Part shown: positions 34,519 to 43,061 of the stretch, one piece after another | Numbering within the stretch: the first letter of the stretch is position 1 | Layout: each line of letters opens with the position of its first letter | NCBI GenBank assembly: GCA_964348665.1 | Contig: CAYGDP010000002.1 | Location: forward strand, 1-64,000 | DNA: 64,000 nt | DNA from: CAYGDP01 sp964348665 | GTDB lineage: Bacteria > Verrucomicrobiota > Verrucomicrobiia > Palsa-1439 > CAYGDP01 | Direction of reading: 5' to 3' | Position numbers and translations under genes: made by a program | Notes under the pieces: generated by a model | What the model was told of the DNA's origin: nothing | Databases searched by the model: none | What the model saw: the letters and a program-made list of their open reading frames with translations, nothing else

Positions 34519-35427
34519 ATGAAACTGATCACCGTCACCGCTCGCATTCCCGCCACGACTGCCAATCTCGGTCCCGGCTTCGATACGCTCGGTGTCGCCC
34601 TCTCGCTTTACAATCGCGTCCGTGTCCGAGCCGGCATCAATCACGGGATCAGCTTCACCCGCCCGATGCCCGCCGACCTGAAACGCGGCGCTACCGATAT
34701 GGTCTGCAAATCCGCGATGGCGTTTTTCTCGGCCATTCAAAAAAAACCGCGCGGGATCGAAGTGGACCTCGAAGGGGGCGTGCCCATCGCGCGAGGATTA
34801 GGCAGCAGCGTGACCGTTCGCCTTGGCATCGTCGCCGGTCTGAACGCCCTTTACGGTGAACCATTGACGCGCGAGGATGTGCTGCGCGTGGCGACCCATC
34901 TCGAAGGTCACCCCGACAATGCCGCGCCGGCGTTGCTCGGAGGTTTTTGCGTCAGCACGATGATCAATGGCGCCCCACGCGTCTGCCAGTTCGAACTCCC
35001 GCGCAAGCTGAAGTTCGTTGCGGCAATCCCCGAAACGGAAATCTCGACCGAAGCCGCCCGAGGGATTTTGCCGCGTGAAGTAAAACTGCGCGAAGCCGTG
35101 GATAATGTCCGCGCCACCGCAATGATTACCGCCGCGCTAGCGTCACGACAATACGAGCTGCTGCGAGGCTGCTTTACCGACCATCTACATCAGCCGTATC
35201 GGCACAAGTTGCTGCCTGAATTATTCGATGTGATTGCCGCAGGAGAAGGCGCTGGGGCGCTCGGCGGATGGTTAAGCGGCAGCGGATCCACGGTAATATG
35301 CCTGACACTGAAGAATCCCAAAGGTGTGGCCGCGGCGATGCAGAAGGTTTTTCTCAAGCGCCGTCACCCCTGTCGGACAATGATTCTGGCGGCGGACAAT
35401 CGCGGCCTGACGATCGCCTCGCGCTGA
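34519..35427 (+). CDS. thrB: Homoserine kinase
   Basis: 302 residues from the ATG at 34519, giving MKLITVTARIPATTANLGPG, the standard start of the GHMP kinase fold. The ATP-binding loop is GVPIARGLGSSVT (PxxxGLGSSA in the family, with Val for the last Ala). The C-terminal LSGSGSTV motif is present. It phosphorylates homoserine for threonine synthesis. No thrA or thrC adjoins it. It is co-transcribed with the Sm-like gene and ends 3 bp from the convergent peptidase gene. Confidence 0.93.
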   Translation: MKLITVTARIPATTANLGPGFDTLGVALSLYNRVRVRAGINHGISFTRPMPADLKRGATDMVCKSAMAFFSAIQKKPRGIEVDLEGGVPIARGLGSSVTVRLGIVAGLNALYGEPLTREDVLRVATHLEGHPDNAAPALLGGFCVSTMINGAPRVCQFELPRKLKFVAAIPETEISTEAARGILPREVKLREAVDNVRATAMITAALASRQYELLRGCFTDHLHQPYRHKLLPELFDVIAAGEGAGALGGWLSGSGSTVICLTLKNPKGVAAAMQKVFLKRRHPCRTMILAADNRGLTIASR

Positions 35428-35430
35428 TTA

Positions 35431-36306
35431 TTATTCCCCTTCGCCGGCAAGTCCGTATTCCTCAAACGCCGCATTGAGTTCATCTTCGCCGCGATAGTCG
35501 TACACTTTCAGCGCGGCGTCGGCTGGCGCTTTGCCGGATGCAATTGCCTCCAGCAACTCGATGAATTTCTCTGCGTCGTGATTCTCGATGAAAAAATTCA
35601 CCAGCCGTTCGCTCGCGTCGTAGAAATCGCGGATTTTCTCGTCCGCGTCCGGATATCGTTTTGCCTGCAGCAAATCCGTCGCCGAGAAAAACCGGGCGCG
35701 GGGCAGGCGCCTGGATTCGACGCGCACGTTGTAGCCGCGCGGCCGAAGATATTTGAACGAGAGCTTGCGCGACTCATATTCCGCGAATCCTTCGTTGAGA
35801 GCTTTGGGGAAGGCGTTGAATTGAAACTTGAGGTAGAGCGCGGCGTGCGCGATCTCATGCGGCAGCGCCACCGAGGAGTGTTGTCCTCCCCGCCCGGTTC
35901 GACGCCAGTAAAATAAATCCACGCCGTCAAAAATTCCTCCCGTCCAGGGATCCAGCGCCGCCGTCCTCGTGAATTCCTTCCAGTCTTCCTCTCGCTGAAA
36001 CGCGAAGATGTGCGCCCGTCGTTTCGGCTCGAAGTCGCTTAGCCCCAGTGAATCAAGTATTTCCCCTAGATAATACTCCGCCTCGCGCGCCGTCAACTCC
36101 GCAACCCCGGCTTCGCCGGCATGGACTACAAATCGCGCGCTTTGCACGTGGCTCCAGTCGCCGCCCTTGACCTCCAGTGCTTTCTGGCCACGCTCGGTCT
36201 GCACCGCATTGGCGCGGTCATCCCAGCCTTCCAAAGTAATTTCCTCGGCAAAAACGCACGCCGCCCCCCATAATAATATAGAGCTGGATTGCAGCACCCG
36301 CGTCAC
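35431..36306 (-). CDS. Secreted gluzincin-type metallopeptidase
   Basis: 291 residues from a GTG at 36306. A signal peptide covers about 1-20 (ILLWGAACVFA). The zinc motif HEIAH (150-154) is followed by NEGFAEY with Glu172 as the likely third ligand, as in peptidase MA-like gluzincins (DUF1570 relatives). Both are common in Planctomycetota and Verrucomicrobiota. It probably acts in the periplasm or outside the cell; the substrate is unknown. The promoter with TATCTT six bases before the GTG supports the start. Confidence 0.8.
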   Translation of the reverse strand: MTRVLQSSSILLWGAACVFAEEITLEGWDDRANAVQTERGQKALEVKGGDWSHVQSARFVVHAGEAGVAELTAREAEYYLGEILDSLGLSDFEPKRRAHIFAFQREEDWKEFTRTAALDPWTGGIFDGVDLFYWRRTGRGGQHSSVALPHEIAHAALYLKFQFNAFPKALNEGFAEYESRKLSFKYLRPRGYNVRVESRRLPRARFFSATDLLQAKRYPDADEKIRDFYDASERLVNFFIENHDAEKFIELLEAIASGKAPADAALKVYDYRGEDELNAAFEEYGLAGEGE

Positions 36307-36312
36307 GCCCAG

Positions 36313-36342
36313 AAGATACGCCCTTCGCGCCTACTAGGTCAA
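36313..36342 (-). promoter_or_regulatory. Leaderless-type promoter of the metallopeptidase gene
   Basis: Minus strand: TTGACC, 18-bp spacer, TATCTT, 6 nt, GTG. No Shine-Dalgarno. Confidence 0.6.
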
Positions 36343-36393
36343 GCTGACTAGGCTGAATCCCTGCGGAAATGATTTGCGAATCCCGTATGAATC

Positions 36394-37797
36394 TCAATCG
36401 CGCGGGGCGTACGCTTGCAGGCCGTAGTTTTTAATGAAATCATTGAGCGCTGGCGTTGGATGACGGCGCTGTTCTTCCAATAACAGCGCGTTGCGAAACC
36501 GACCCAACTCGAGGAACGCGCGGTAATCAGCGGGAAAAATCTGCCGGGATTCCCCGCTGGCTTCGCCCTCGGAAAATTCGCGATAGCGTTCACCCACTCG
36601 TCGCGGCATTTCGCCGTTCGATGCCGGGCCGGCGGCGATCTTGGCCAGCAACGCGCGGTGGCGCGGCGCCACCATCTCAATCCGGCCAATCATCACGCGC
36701 GAAACGTCGGCGGGCGCCGCAAGCTCCAGCGGCAAGTAATGATCCGTCCACTCGCGCGGCACGAGGAAAAAGATGCGTTGTCCCGTGCTCTTGAAGTAGG
36801 CCTGCTCCCATGTGTTCAGCAACGCATAAGCTTCGTCGGCAAACAATCCCTCCTCCAACAAGGCCTCATAGATCCGGTTGCGTAACTTCACCCGGTTGTC
36901 GGTCAAAAAATCTTTTTCATCAAACTTCGCCGGAATGCTTGGCCCATCTTTCGTATCAACCGTCACAGATTTCAGCGCTCGAAACGCCATCGAGCCGTCA
37001 TCGCGCGCGTCCACCTGCCAGAGGTGCGCAATTTTCAGTTGGGTCCCCATTTTTAGGGCGGGATCAAGCTGACTGCTGATTTTCAACGTCTCCCCATTCT
37101 TGCTGCGCGTGATCCGAAGTGGTGCGTCGAGAAATCCCACACCGCGATAGAACAAAAACCTCTCGGCTTCGTTTGCTGGCGTCACGACCAGCGCCGCGCG
37201 CACATCCCTCGGGGCCAGCCAGGAGCGCACCTTGGTCACCGGTGGTTGAAGCAACTGTGCTGTCGCAGGACGCGTTTCTGCCGGTGCTGCGCTTGCTTGC
37301 GGTTCGAATGTGCCTGTGATTCGCAACCCTTTCCACGTTAGGCTGCCAACGGTCGCACTCGTGATGCGGCCAAAGTTAAACCCGCCAGATTGCAGCTTGG
37401 GCACGTCCGCTTCGGCATTCGGGTAGTATTGCGTCAGCCAACCACCACGGAACGTGACTTTCGCATTTGTCTGCAATTCTTTTTGACCAGGCGGCAGGTG
37501 AAAATAAATCACAGGCGTTTCCAGTCGCATCGTCACGTCCGGATGACACCGCGGCGCTCCCTTCATCCAGATTGGCGCGAGGTCGGTGGGCTTGATGAGG
37601 AGCAAGTTGCCTAGCTCGTGCACAAAGTTTGGCACCGGTTCTTCGTCGGTGTTAATGCCGCCGATAGATTTTCCCGTTTCATCCTGCAGCGACGTGAAGG
37701 TGCCCCACTCGTGTACCACCAGCTTGTCCGCCGCGAACCCGCCGCCCACAAAGAGCAGCAGAAAAAATCCAATCGAAAGTTTCGTCGCCTTTCTCAT
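36394..37797 (-). CDS. Conserved secreted protein, HEWGTF type, function unknown
   Basis: 467 residues. A clear signal peptide (KLSIGFFLLLFVGGGFA) is followed at once by KLVVHEWGTFTSLQDETG, a block I associate with a conserved family of secreted proteins in Planctomycetota, Verrucomicrobiota and Acidobacteriota. The rest is mixed alpha/beta with a beta-rich middle (FHLPPGQKELQTNAKVTFRGG part) and a helical C-terminal third. No catalytic motif is recognised. A canonical Shine-Dalgarno (GGAGGGA) precedes the ATG, so this gene uses a normal leader. It lies 87 bp upstream of the peptidase gene on the same strand. Confidence 0.75.
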   Translation of the reverse strand: MRKATKLSIGFFLLLFVGGGFAADKLVVHEWGTFTSLQDETGKSIGGINTDEEPVPNFVHELGNLLLIKPTDLAPIWMKGAPRCHPDVTMRLETPVIYFHLPPGQKELQTNAKVTFRGGWLTQYYPNAEADVPKLQSGGFNFGRITSATVGSLTWKGLRITGTFEPQASAAPAETRPATAQLLQPPVTKVRSWLAPRDVRAALVVTPANEAERFLFYRGVGFLDAPLRITRSKNGETLKISSQLDPALKMGTQLKIAHLWQVDARDDGSMAFRALKSVTVDTKDGPSIPAKFDEKDFLTDNRVKLRNRIYEALLEEGLFADEAYALLNTWEQAYFKSTGQRIFFLVPREWTDHYLPLELAAPADVSRVMIGRIEMVAPRHRALLAKIAAGPASNGEMPRRVGERYREFSEGEASGESRQIFPADYRAFLELGRFRNALLLEEQRRHPTPALNDFIKNYGLQAYAPRD

Positions 37798-37872
37798 TTC
37801 TCCCTCCTGTTCTGCGTTAGACCCGTGCCGACAATAAAAGTTTCACGCGACTGCGCCCTCGTGACGGAGCGT

Positions 37873-38757
37873 CTACAATTGCGCAGCCATCGTTTCGCCG
37901 ATGGCGGCGGGGGATTTTGCTACGGCGACGCCGCAGGATTCGAGCGCGGCGATCTTGTCTGCCGCCGTTCCTTTGCCGCCGCTGATGATGGCGCCAGCAT
38001 GACCCATACGACGCCCGGGCGGCGCCGTTTGTCCAGCTATGAAGCTCACGACGGGTTTGTTCGGCATGTTTTTCTGAATCCAGCGCGCGGCATCTTCCTC
38101 CGCGCCGCCGCCAATCTCGCCGATCATGATGACCGCATCGGTCTGTGGATCCTTCGCGAACAGCTCGAGCGCATCAATGAATTCCATTCCCTTGACCGGA
38201 TCGCCACCGATGCCAATACAAGTGGATTGGCCAATGCCGCGCGAGGTAAGTTGCCAGACCGCTTCATAAGTGAGCGTACCACTGCGCGAGATGACGCCGA
38301 CCGCACCGGGTTTATGGATGTAGCCGGGCATTATGCCGATTTTGCATTGGCCGGGAGTGATGATGCCTGGACAGTTCGGGCCGATGAGGCGGACGTTTTT
38401 CTTGTCAGCCAACGCGCGTTTCACGCGTACCATGTCGAGCACCGGAATGCCTTCGGTGATGCAAACGATCAGCGTAATACCCGCGTCGGCGGATTCGAGA
38501 ATCGCGTCGGCAGCAAAGGCGGCAGGCACGAAAATCATCGTCGCGTTCGCGCCGGTCTGTTGCACGGCGTCGGCCACGACATCAAACACCGGCAGCGTTT
38601 TGCCATCCAGCGTTACGGATGTCCCGCCACGACCGGGCGTGACGCCGCCGACCACTTGGGTGCCGTATTTGAGGCAATGCTCGGCGTGAAAGGCTCCCGC
38701 TTTGCCGGTGATGCCCTGCACGATCAGCCGCGTGTTTTTGTCTGCAAGAATGGACAT
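37873..38757 (-). CDS. sucD: Succinyl-CoA ligase alpha subunit
   Basis: 294 residues, normal length. The CoA-binding N-terminus reads VQGITGKAGAFHAEHCLKYG, and the phosphorylated active-site histidine lies in GHAGAIISGGKGTAADK. With SucC it interconverts succinyl-CoA and succinate with nucleotide triphosphate synthesis in the TCA cycle. Unusually the beta subunit gene is about 3 kb away (41849-43024), same strand, each with its own promoter. Confidence 0.96.
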   Translation of the reverse strand: MSILADKNTRLIVQGITGKAGAFHAEHCLKYGTQVVGGVTPGRGGTSVTLDGKTLPVFDVVADAVQQTGANATMIFVPAAFAADAILESADAGITLIVCITEGIPVLDMVRVKRALADKKNVRLIGPNCPGIITPGQCKIGIMPGYIHKPGAVGVISRSGTLTYEAVWQLTSRGIGQSTCIGIGGDPVKGMEFIDALELFAKDPQTDAVIMIGEIGGGAEEDAARWIQKNMPNKPVVSFIAGQTAPPGRRMGHAGAIISGGKGTAADKIAALESCGVAVAKSPAAIGETMAAQL

Positions 38758-38766
38758 GAGGCGCGC

Positions 38767-38796
38767 ACCTTAGCAACGCAGACCGCGTTCTGTAAA
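38767..38796 (-). promoter_or_regulatory. Promoter of sucD, short leader
   Basis: Minus strand: TTTACA, 18-bp spacer, TAAGGT, then 9 nt to the ATG at 38757. No Shine-Dalgarno. Confidence 0.4.
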
Positions 38797-38815
38797 GCGT
38801 CAATCATCTGACGGC

Positions 38816-38844
38816 TTGACGGCGACAGCCTCCAACCGTAGGAT
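38816..38844 (+). promoter_or_regulatory. Leaderless-type promoter of the secreted protein gene at 38851
   Basis: TTGACG, 17-bp spacer, TAGGAT, 6 nt (GCGCGC), ATG. One of the cleanest examples of the pattern in the window. Confidence 0.6.
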
Positions 38845-38850
38845 GCGCGC

Positions 38851-39552
38851 ATGAAAACTTTCTCTGGAAAATCGTTCTTGTGTTTCGCAATGGCGACTAT
38901 GATCGCCTTGTCTGTTTGGGCCGCCCCTGCCAAATCCATCGTCGCCATGCTCTCGCCAGAAGGAGTGATGCGCGTGGAATTCGATGGGGAAGAATTCGGC
39001 CAGATGGTTCCCGGCGTGTTTGAAGATGGATGGACGATGTCACAACTGGAAGCCGGGCAAACCGACAAACCAGCCGCCGATGGCGTCCGCCGCGGCACGG
39101 TTACCGCACAGAGCGGTGGCGAAGTGACGACAGAGTTGCGGATTGCGCCAGTGAAAGACGGGCAGAAATTTAGCTACAAACTCACCCCAAAAGAAAAGAT
39201 GAAGCTGAACAGCCTCTTTGTGCGGCTGAATGTGGCAGCGGACTCGCTAGCCGGTGGAAGTTACGTCGCTGACGGCGAAGATGCCAAGTTTCCCAAGGAC
39301 CTTGATCAAGTGAGCCTAAAAGAAGGGGACATGAAATCCCTTAAGATCACTGACCCCAAAGGGAACGTACTGCAATTTGATTTTCCCGCAGCCACGCCGT
39401 TGGTCGTGCAGGACGACCGCAAATGGAGCGAGCGATTCGTCATTCATATCGGACCGCGGATGAGCGACGCGGAAGACTGGCCCGCCGGAAAATCCGTTAC
39501 GATTGAATTTACCCTCACCTCACCCAAGGGGATCAGCGCCAAGGACGAGTAA
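38851..39552 (+). CDS. Secreted protein of unknown function
   Basis: 233 residues with a signal peptide (about 1-25, FAMATMIALSVWAAP). The mature part is beta-rich, with alternating hydrophobic strands (GVMRVEFDGEEFGQMVPG, FVRLNVAADSLAGGSYV, SVTIEFTLTSPKG), suggesting a jelly-roll or lectin-like sandwich. No enzyme motif is recognised. It stands alone with its own promoter, between sucD and the SnoaL-like gene. Confidence 0.72.
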   Translation: MKTFSGKSFLCFAMATMIALSVWAAPAKSIVAMLSPEGVMRVEFDGEEFGQMVPGVFEDGWTMSQLEAGQTDKPAADGVRRGTVTAQSGGEVTTELRIAPVKDGQKFSYKLTPKEKMKLNSLFVRLNVAADSLAGGSYVADGEDAKFPKDLDQVSLKEGDMKSLKITDPKGNVLQFDFPAATPLVVQDDRKWSERFVIHIGPRMSDAEDWPAGKSVTIEFTLTSPKGISAKDE

Positions 39553-39571
39553 GACCACGATTTGCTACGTA

Positions 39572-39970
39572 TCACCGCCCGAATGTCGTCGTCACAAGTT
39601 CTGTGTCGAGGTATTCGCTGACTTCTTTCACCTTGCCGCCTTCGATGCGAAAGACCCAACAGTAGCGGTTGTTGTAGGGTTTGCCGGCTTTTGTCGTCGC
39701 GCTCCCGCGCCCTTGCGCCACGACGCGGTCCCCCTCGGCGAGAATCGAGTCAATTGTGACCGTGATCCCGCCAGGGAGCGCCGCCCCGAGCGGTACAAGC
39801 AGTCGCTCGATCACTTCTTTCTTGCCGCGCATCACTCCCGAAAATTGCGTGGTCCCGCTGATGTTGAACTCCACATCATCCGCCAACGCCGCCAGAAAAG
39901 TCGCACCGTCCCCGCGCGACAATGCCGCATACATTTCTTGGATCAACCGCTTGTTCTCCGATGCGCTCAT
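39572..39970 (-). CDS. SnoaL-like / NTF2-fold protein
   Basis: 132 residues. The pattern KRLIQEMYAALSRGDGATFLAALADDVEF, then a polar strand set and NNRYCWVFRIEGGKVKEVSEYLDT, is typical of the SnoaL/ketosteroid-isomerase-like NTF2 fold, small alpha+beta cones that bind hydrophobic ligands. A Shine-Dalgarno (AAAGGAGGA) precedes the ATG. It follows the cupin gene by 33 bp on the same strand. Reaction unknown. Confidence 0.85.
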   Translation of the reverse strand: MSASENKRLIQEMYAALSRGDGATFLAALADDVEFNISGTTQFSGVMRGKKEVIERLLVPLGAALPGGITVTIDSILAEGDRVVAQGRGSATTKAGKPYNNRYCWVFRIEGGKVKEVSEYLDTELVTTTFGR

Positions 39971-40003
39971 AAAAAATCCTCCTTTGCTATCGAGACACGC
40001 TGA

Positions 40004-40510
40004 TCACTTTGTCGGTTGCGGTTTCTGTTCGTCCAGATACTCCACCATCCACGGGCCTAGCCCCGTGATTTGGAGCACTGTCTCTTCCTCGAAGAAAACG
40101 TAATGATGCACCCCAGCCGGGTTCACATAAAAACTGCCCGCTGGAAATTTCTTCGCTTTCGGTTTGTCCACGGTATCCCCAAATCCAACGAACGCCGCGC
40201 CGCTCAACACCGTCACCCGTTCTTCCCGCGGATGTTTGTGCGGCCGCACAACCGCGCCCGCAACCACGCGAAGCCGCTGCGTGAAAATCCCCTCCTTCTT
40301 CGGATCCCCCTCCAACACCGCAATCATTGTCCCCGCAGGCATCGTCAGAGGTGCATCGGCCCACTTTACATCAGGAGGCGAAATTTGGATTGTTCCTTTT
40401 TGTGGGGCGTCTTCGCCTAAAGTAATCGCTGCCATGACAAAGATCGTCGTGGCCGCGGGAAAACATCGCTGTGCCCGTGTTGCACTTTGAATGCCTCGTC
40501 CCGCTGCCAT
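40004..40510 (-). CDS. Cupin domain protein, probably exported
   Basis: 168 residues. A hydrophobic stretch at about 18-31 suggests an export signal; an internal ATG (residue 26) is another possible start. The cupin motif 1 is RPHKHPREERVTVLSG with His91, His93 and Glu97 as metal ligands. Motif 2 is in YVNPAGVHHYVFFEEET. It starts 4 bp after the stop of the sugar isomerase-like gene, so they are co-transcribed. Activity unknown; cupins include isomerases, dioxygenases and sugar-binding proteins. Confidence 0.82.
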   Translation of the reverse strand: MAAGRGIQSATRAQRCFPAATTIFVMAAITLGEDAPQKGTIQISPPDVKWADAPLTMPAGTMIAVLEGDPKKEGIFTQRLRVVAGAVVRPHKHPREERVTVLSGAAFVGFGDTVDKPKAKKFPAGSFYVNPAGVHHYVFFEEETVLQITGLGPWMVEYLDEQKPQPTK

Positions 40511-40513
40511 AAA

Positions 40514-41275
40514 TCAAGCCCTCCCCATCTTCTTCAAATTCTCGAAGCTGACACGGACGCAGTCAAGCGGATCGCGCGGACAGGTATCTTGTTCTACGAG
40601 GCCGTAGCGGACGCCGGCGGTTTCGGCGGCGGAAAAAATCGCCTTCCAATCGAGAATGCCTGCGCCAACTTCCGCAAAGCTATTTTTGTCGTCGCCCGCC
40701 ATGTCTTTGAGATGCACCAGCGGGACGCGGCCAGCGAATTTGCGAAGGTACGCAGCGGGGTCTTCTCCGCCTTTCTTGACCCAATAGGTATCGAGCTGAA
40801 GATGAAGATTGCGCGGATCGGCGTTTTCAAAGAGCAGGTCCAGCCCGTATTTGCCGTCGAATCGCTGGAACTCGAAATCGTGATGATGATAGCAAAGCTG
40901 CAAGCCTGCTTCGCGGAGTTTGCCGCCGACTCCGTCGAGGATGCGACCCAATTCTCGGAATTTCTCAGCCGTACGCCATTCGGGCGGCACCCATGGACAA
41001 ATCACAAATTTGTACCCGAACGCGCCACTATAGCCAATGATGTCGGCGAGCTTGGTCTGCAAGACAGGCAGGGCAAAGTGTTGGCTAGTGACGGTCAGGT
41101 TCAGCCCGGCCAGAGTGTCTTTGAGTTGCGGCAGGGGCAGATTGCCGAAATCAATCAGTTCCACATTCCTATAGCCCATATCGGCCACGGCGCGAAGTGT
41201 GCCCGCCATGTCGGTCTTGGCAAGGTCACGCAACGTATAGAGCTGGCAGCCGATCTCGATTTTATTTGTGCTCAT
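40514..41275 (-). CDS. Sugar phosphate isomerase/epimerase (AP endonuclease 2-like TIM barrel)
   Basis: 253 residues from the ATG at 41275 (MSTNKIEIGCQLYTLRDLAK). Metal-binding residues of the xylose isomerase-like TIM barrel appear in YHHHDFEFQ, LHLQLDTYWVKKGG, VHLKDM and a C-terminal YGLVEQDTCP. Members epimerise or isomerise ketoses and inositol derivatives. First gene of an operon with the cupin and SnoaL-like genes. The upstream extension of the frame is rejected because the promoter lies inside it. Confidence 0.88.
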   Translation of the reverse strand: MSTNKIEIGCQLYTLRDLAKTDMAGTLRAVADMGYRNVELIDFGNLPLPQLKDTLAGLNLTVTSQHFALPVLQTKLADIIGYSGAFGYKFVICPWVPPEWRTAEKFRELGRILDGVGGKLREAGLQLCYHHHDFEFQRFDGKYGLDLLFENADPRNLHLQLDTYWVKKGGEDPAAYLRKFAGRVPLVHLKDMAGDDKNSFAEVGAGILDWKAIFSAAETAGVRYGLVEQDTCPRDPLDCVRVSFENLKKMGRA

Positions 41276-41282
41276 GTGTGGA

Positions 41283-41311
41283 ATTGTAGCGGGACGTTCG
41301 TCATTCAGCAA
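41283..41311 (-). promoter_or_regulatory. Leaderless-type promoter of the isomerase-cupin operon
   Basis: Minus strand: TTGCTG, 17-bp spacer, TACAAT, 7 nt, ATG at 41275. No Shine-Dalgarno. Confidence 0.6.
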
Positions 41312-41327
41312 TGAGGATTCGCTGGGA

Positions 41328-41573
41328 TTATTTGATCTCTTCCCCATCGGGCGCTTGATTCGGCAGCAGGAAGGTTTTTACCAGTTCTCCCTCACCGCAG
41401 ACAGTCATACCGGAGAATCGCTTGAACCATTTGCCATGAGGCACTTCGGGATCGGTAAAAATCCACGCAGCAAACAAAACCAATTGCTCATTTGGAATTT
41501 TGCGAACCTCGACGCGGTCGTAGAGATGGCGCAGAAGATTCTGCGGCAGGTTCGTGCGGCGGATTTTAGGCAC
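41328..41573 (-). CDS. Small conserved-looking protein, second gene of a two-gene operon
   Basis: 81 residues. Sequence features: a basic N-terminus with LPQNLLRHLYDRVEVR, then EQLVLFAAWIFTDPEVP, then GKWFKRFSGMTVCGEGELVKT. It overlaps the end of the upstream small gene by 8 bp, so the pair is translationally coupled. The dense aromatic and acidic C-terminal half looks like a folded domain rather than a chance frame. No family is named with confidence. The arrangement (two short coupled genes with their own promoter) is toxin-antitoxin-like, but that is inference. Confidence 0.6.
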   Translation of the reverse strand: MPKIRRTNLPQNLLRHLYDRVEVRKIPNEQLVLFAAWIFTDPEVPHGKWFKRFSGMTVCGEGELVKTFLLPNQAPDGEEIK

Positions 41574-41784
41574 GCACCTCTCCGTACCAACCGTTGATCA
41601 TTGCCGCTTTGATTCGCTCCGACTCGACTTTGTCACCCTTGTCATGTGCCGCAACCATTTGCGCAGCCAGTTTGCCCAACTCGTCAGGCGTCAGCATGCG
41701 GCATTTCGCGTACTTGCGCGGCTTGCGGCGCGCACGATACGGCGCGGCCACTTCGCGCACCATTTTGGTTTTCGCCGTTTTCAT
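41566..41784 (-). CDS. Small basic protein, first gene of a two-gene operon
   Basis: 72 residues. A very basic N-terminal half (KTAKTKMVREVAAPYRARRK, then KYAKCRM) is followed by an acidic amphipathic helix region LTPDELGKLAAQMVAAHDKG and SERIKAAMINGWYGE. This basic arm plus helix could bind nucleic acid or the coupled 81-residue partner. Its own TTTACA-N17-TAGTAT promoter supports that it is a real gene. No family is recognised. Confidence 0.6.
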   Translation of the reverse strand: MKTAKTKMVREVAAPYRARRKPRKYAKCRMLTPDELGKLAAQMVAAHDKGDKVESERIKAAMINGWYGEVRA

Positions 41785-41794
41785 CAGCCGCCAA

Positions 41795-41823
41795 ATACTA
41801 CGCGAGGGCTACTGCTTTGTAAA
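41795..41823 (-). promoter_or_regulatory. Promoter of the small two-gene operon
   Basis: Minus strand: TTTACA, 17-bp spacer, TAGTAT, 10 nt, ATG at 41784. Confidence 0.5.
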
Positions 41824-41848
41824 GTAACCCAGCCAACCCGCCGGCGAT

Positions 41849-43024
41849 TTATTTTTTCGCAGCGGCCACGGCTTTCTCGGCGGCTTCCGCCATTCCGTTC
41901 GCGGTGATGATTGGCAATCCACTCTCCTGCAGTAGTTTTTTTCCAAGCTCGACGTTCGTGCCCTCCAGTCGAACGATGAGTGGGTCTTGCAAGGACACGG
42001 CTTTTGCCGCCGCGATGATTCCTTCGGCAATCACATCGCATTTTACAATGCCACCGAAAATGTTGACGAGGATCGCCTTCACTTGCGGATCCCCGCAGAG
42101 AATCTTGAACGCTTCCGTCACGCGCTTGGTGTCCGCGCCGCCACCCACATCGAGAAAATTCGCAGGCGCGCCGCCGTAAAACTTGATGATGTCCATCGTA
42201 GCCATCGCCAGTCCCGCGCCGTTGACCATGCAGCCAATATTTCCGTCCAGTCCGATGTAGTTGAGGTCGTGCTTGCTCGCCTCGATTTCGCGTGCGTCTT
42301 CCTCGGCGATATCGCGCATCGCAGAAATGTCGGCATGACGAAACAAGGAGCTATCATCGAGGTTGATTTTTGCATCGAGAGCCATCACCTTTTTTTTTCC
42401 ATCACCACCGGCGGCAACAATGAGCGGGTTGATTTCAACCAACGACGCGTCGCACTCAAAAAATACTCGATACGCTGCGGACATCAACTTCGCCGCGCCT
42501 GCGGCTGTGTCGCTCGTCAATCCAAGGCGGGCGGCGAGTTTCCGGGCCTGGTACGACTGAAATCCAATTGCGGGATCAATTGTCTCCTTGAAAATCTTTT
42601 CCGGCGTTTGCGCTGCTACCGCCTCGATGTCCATCCCGCCTGCGGGCGAAGCGATCGCCACGGGACGGCCCACAGCACGATCCACAAGAATCGCGAAATA
42701 TAACTCCAATTCCGGTTTCGACGCCTCCTCCACTAAAACTTTGTGCACGACCCGCCCCTGCGGTCCAGTTTGTTTGGTCACCAACGTCTTGCCGATCAAT
42801 TCTTTCGCTGCTGCAACGCACTCGGATCGAGAGTTGACCAGTTTGATTCCACCGGCTTTCCCTCGGCCTCCGGCATGGATTTGCGATTTGACGATGGCCT
42901 TTCCGCTGCCCAGCTCATCGTAACGGGAGGCGGCTTCCTCGGGCGTGAATGCAACACCGCCGCGAGGAACGGTTACACCAAATTTTCGAAAAATCTCTTT
43001 CCCTTGGTATTCGTGAATGTTCAT
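41849..43024 (-). CDS. sucC: Succinyl-CoA ligase beta subunit
   Basis: 391 residues from the ATG at 43024 (MNIHEYQGKEIFRKFGV). The ATP-grasp domain shows VKSQIHAGGRGKAGGIKL. The CoA-ligase part has FLDVGGGADTKRV and VNIFGGIVKCDVIAEGI, the family signature. It forms the TCA-cycle enzyme with SucD, whose gene is displaced about 3 kb downstream on the same strand. The alternative longer start is discarded because the promoter's -10 lies within it. Confidence 0.96.
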   Translation of the reverse strand: MNIHEYQGKEIFRKFGVTVPRGGVAFTPEEAASRYDELGSGKAIVKSQIHAGGRGKAGGIKLVNSRSECVAAAKELIGKTLVTKQTGPQGRVVHKVLVEEASKPELELYFAILVDRAVGRPVAIASPAGGMDIEAVAAQTPEKIFKETIDPAIGFQSYQARKLAARLGLTSDTAAGAAKLMSAAYRVFFECDASLVEINPLIVAAGGDGKKKVMALDAKINLDDSSLFRHADISAMRDIAEEDAREIEASKHDLNYIGLDGNIGCMVNGAGLAMATMDIIKFYGGAPANFLDVGGGADTKRVTEAFKILCGDPQVKAILVNIFGGIVKCDVIAEGIIAAAKAVSLQDPLIVRLEGTNVELGKKLLQESGLPIITANGMAEAAEKAVAAAKK

Positions 43025-43033
43025 GCGTGGCGG

Positions 43034-43061
43034 ATTGTAGTCAGATGGTCGCATGAGTCAA
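43034..43061 (-). promoter_or_regulatory. Leaderless-type promoter of sucC
   Basis: Minus strand: TTGACT, 16-bp spacer, TACAAT (both hexamers 5 of 6), 9 nt, ATG. No Shine-Dalgarno. Confidence 0.6.

Noticed and set aside
37618..38811. 397-residue plus-strand ORF
   Set aside because: It is a shadow of sucD and the start of the secreted-protein gene on the minus strand.
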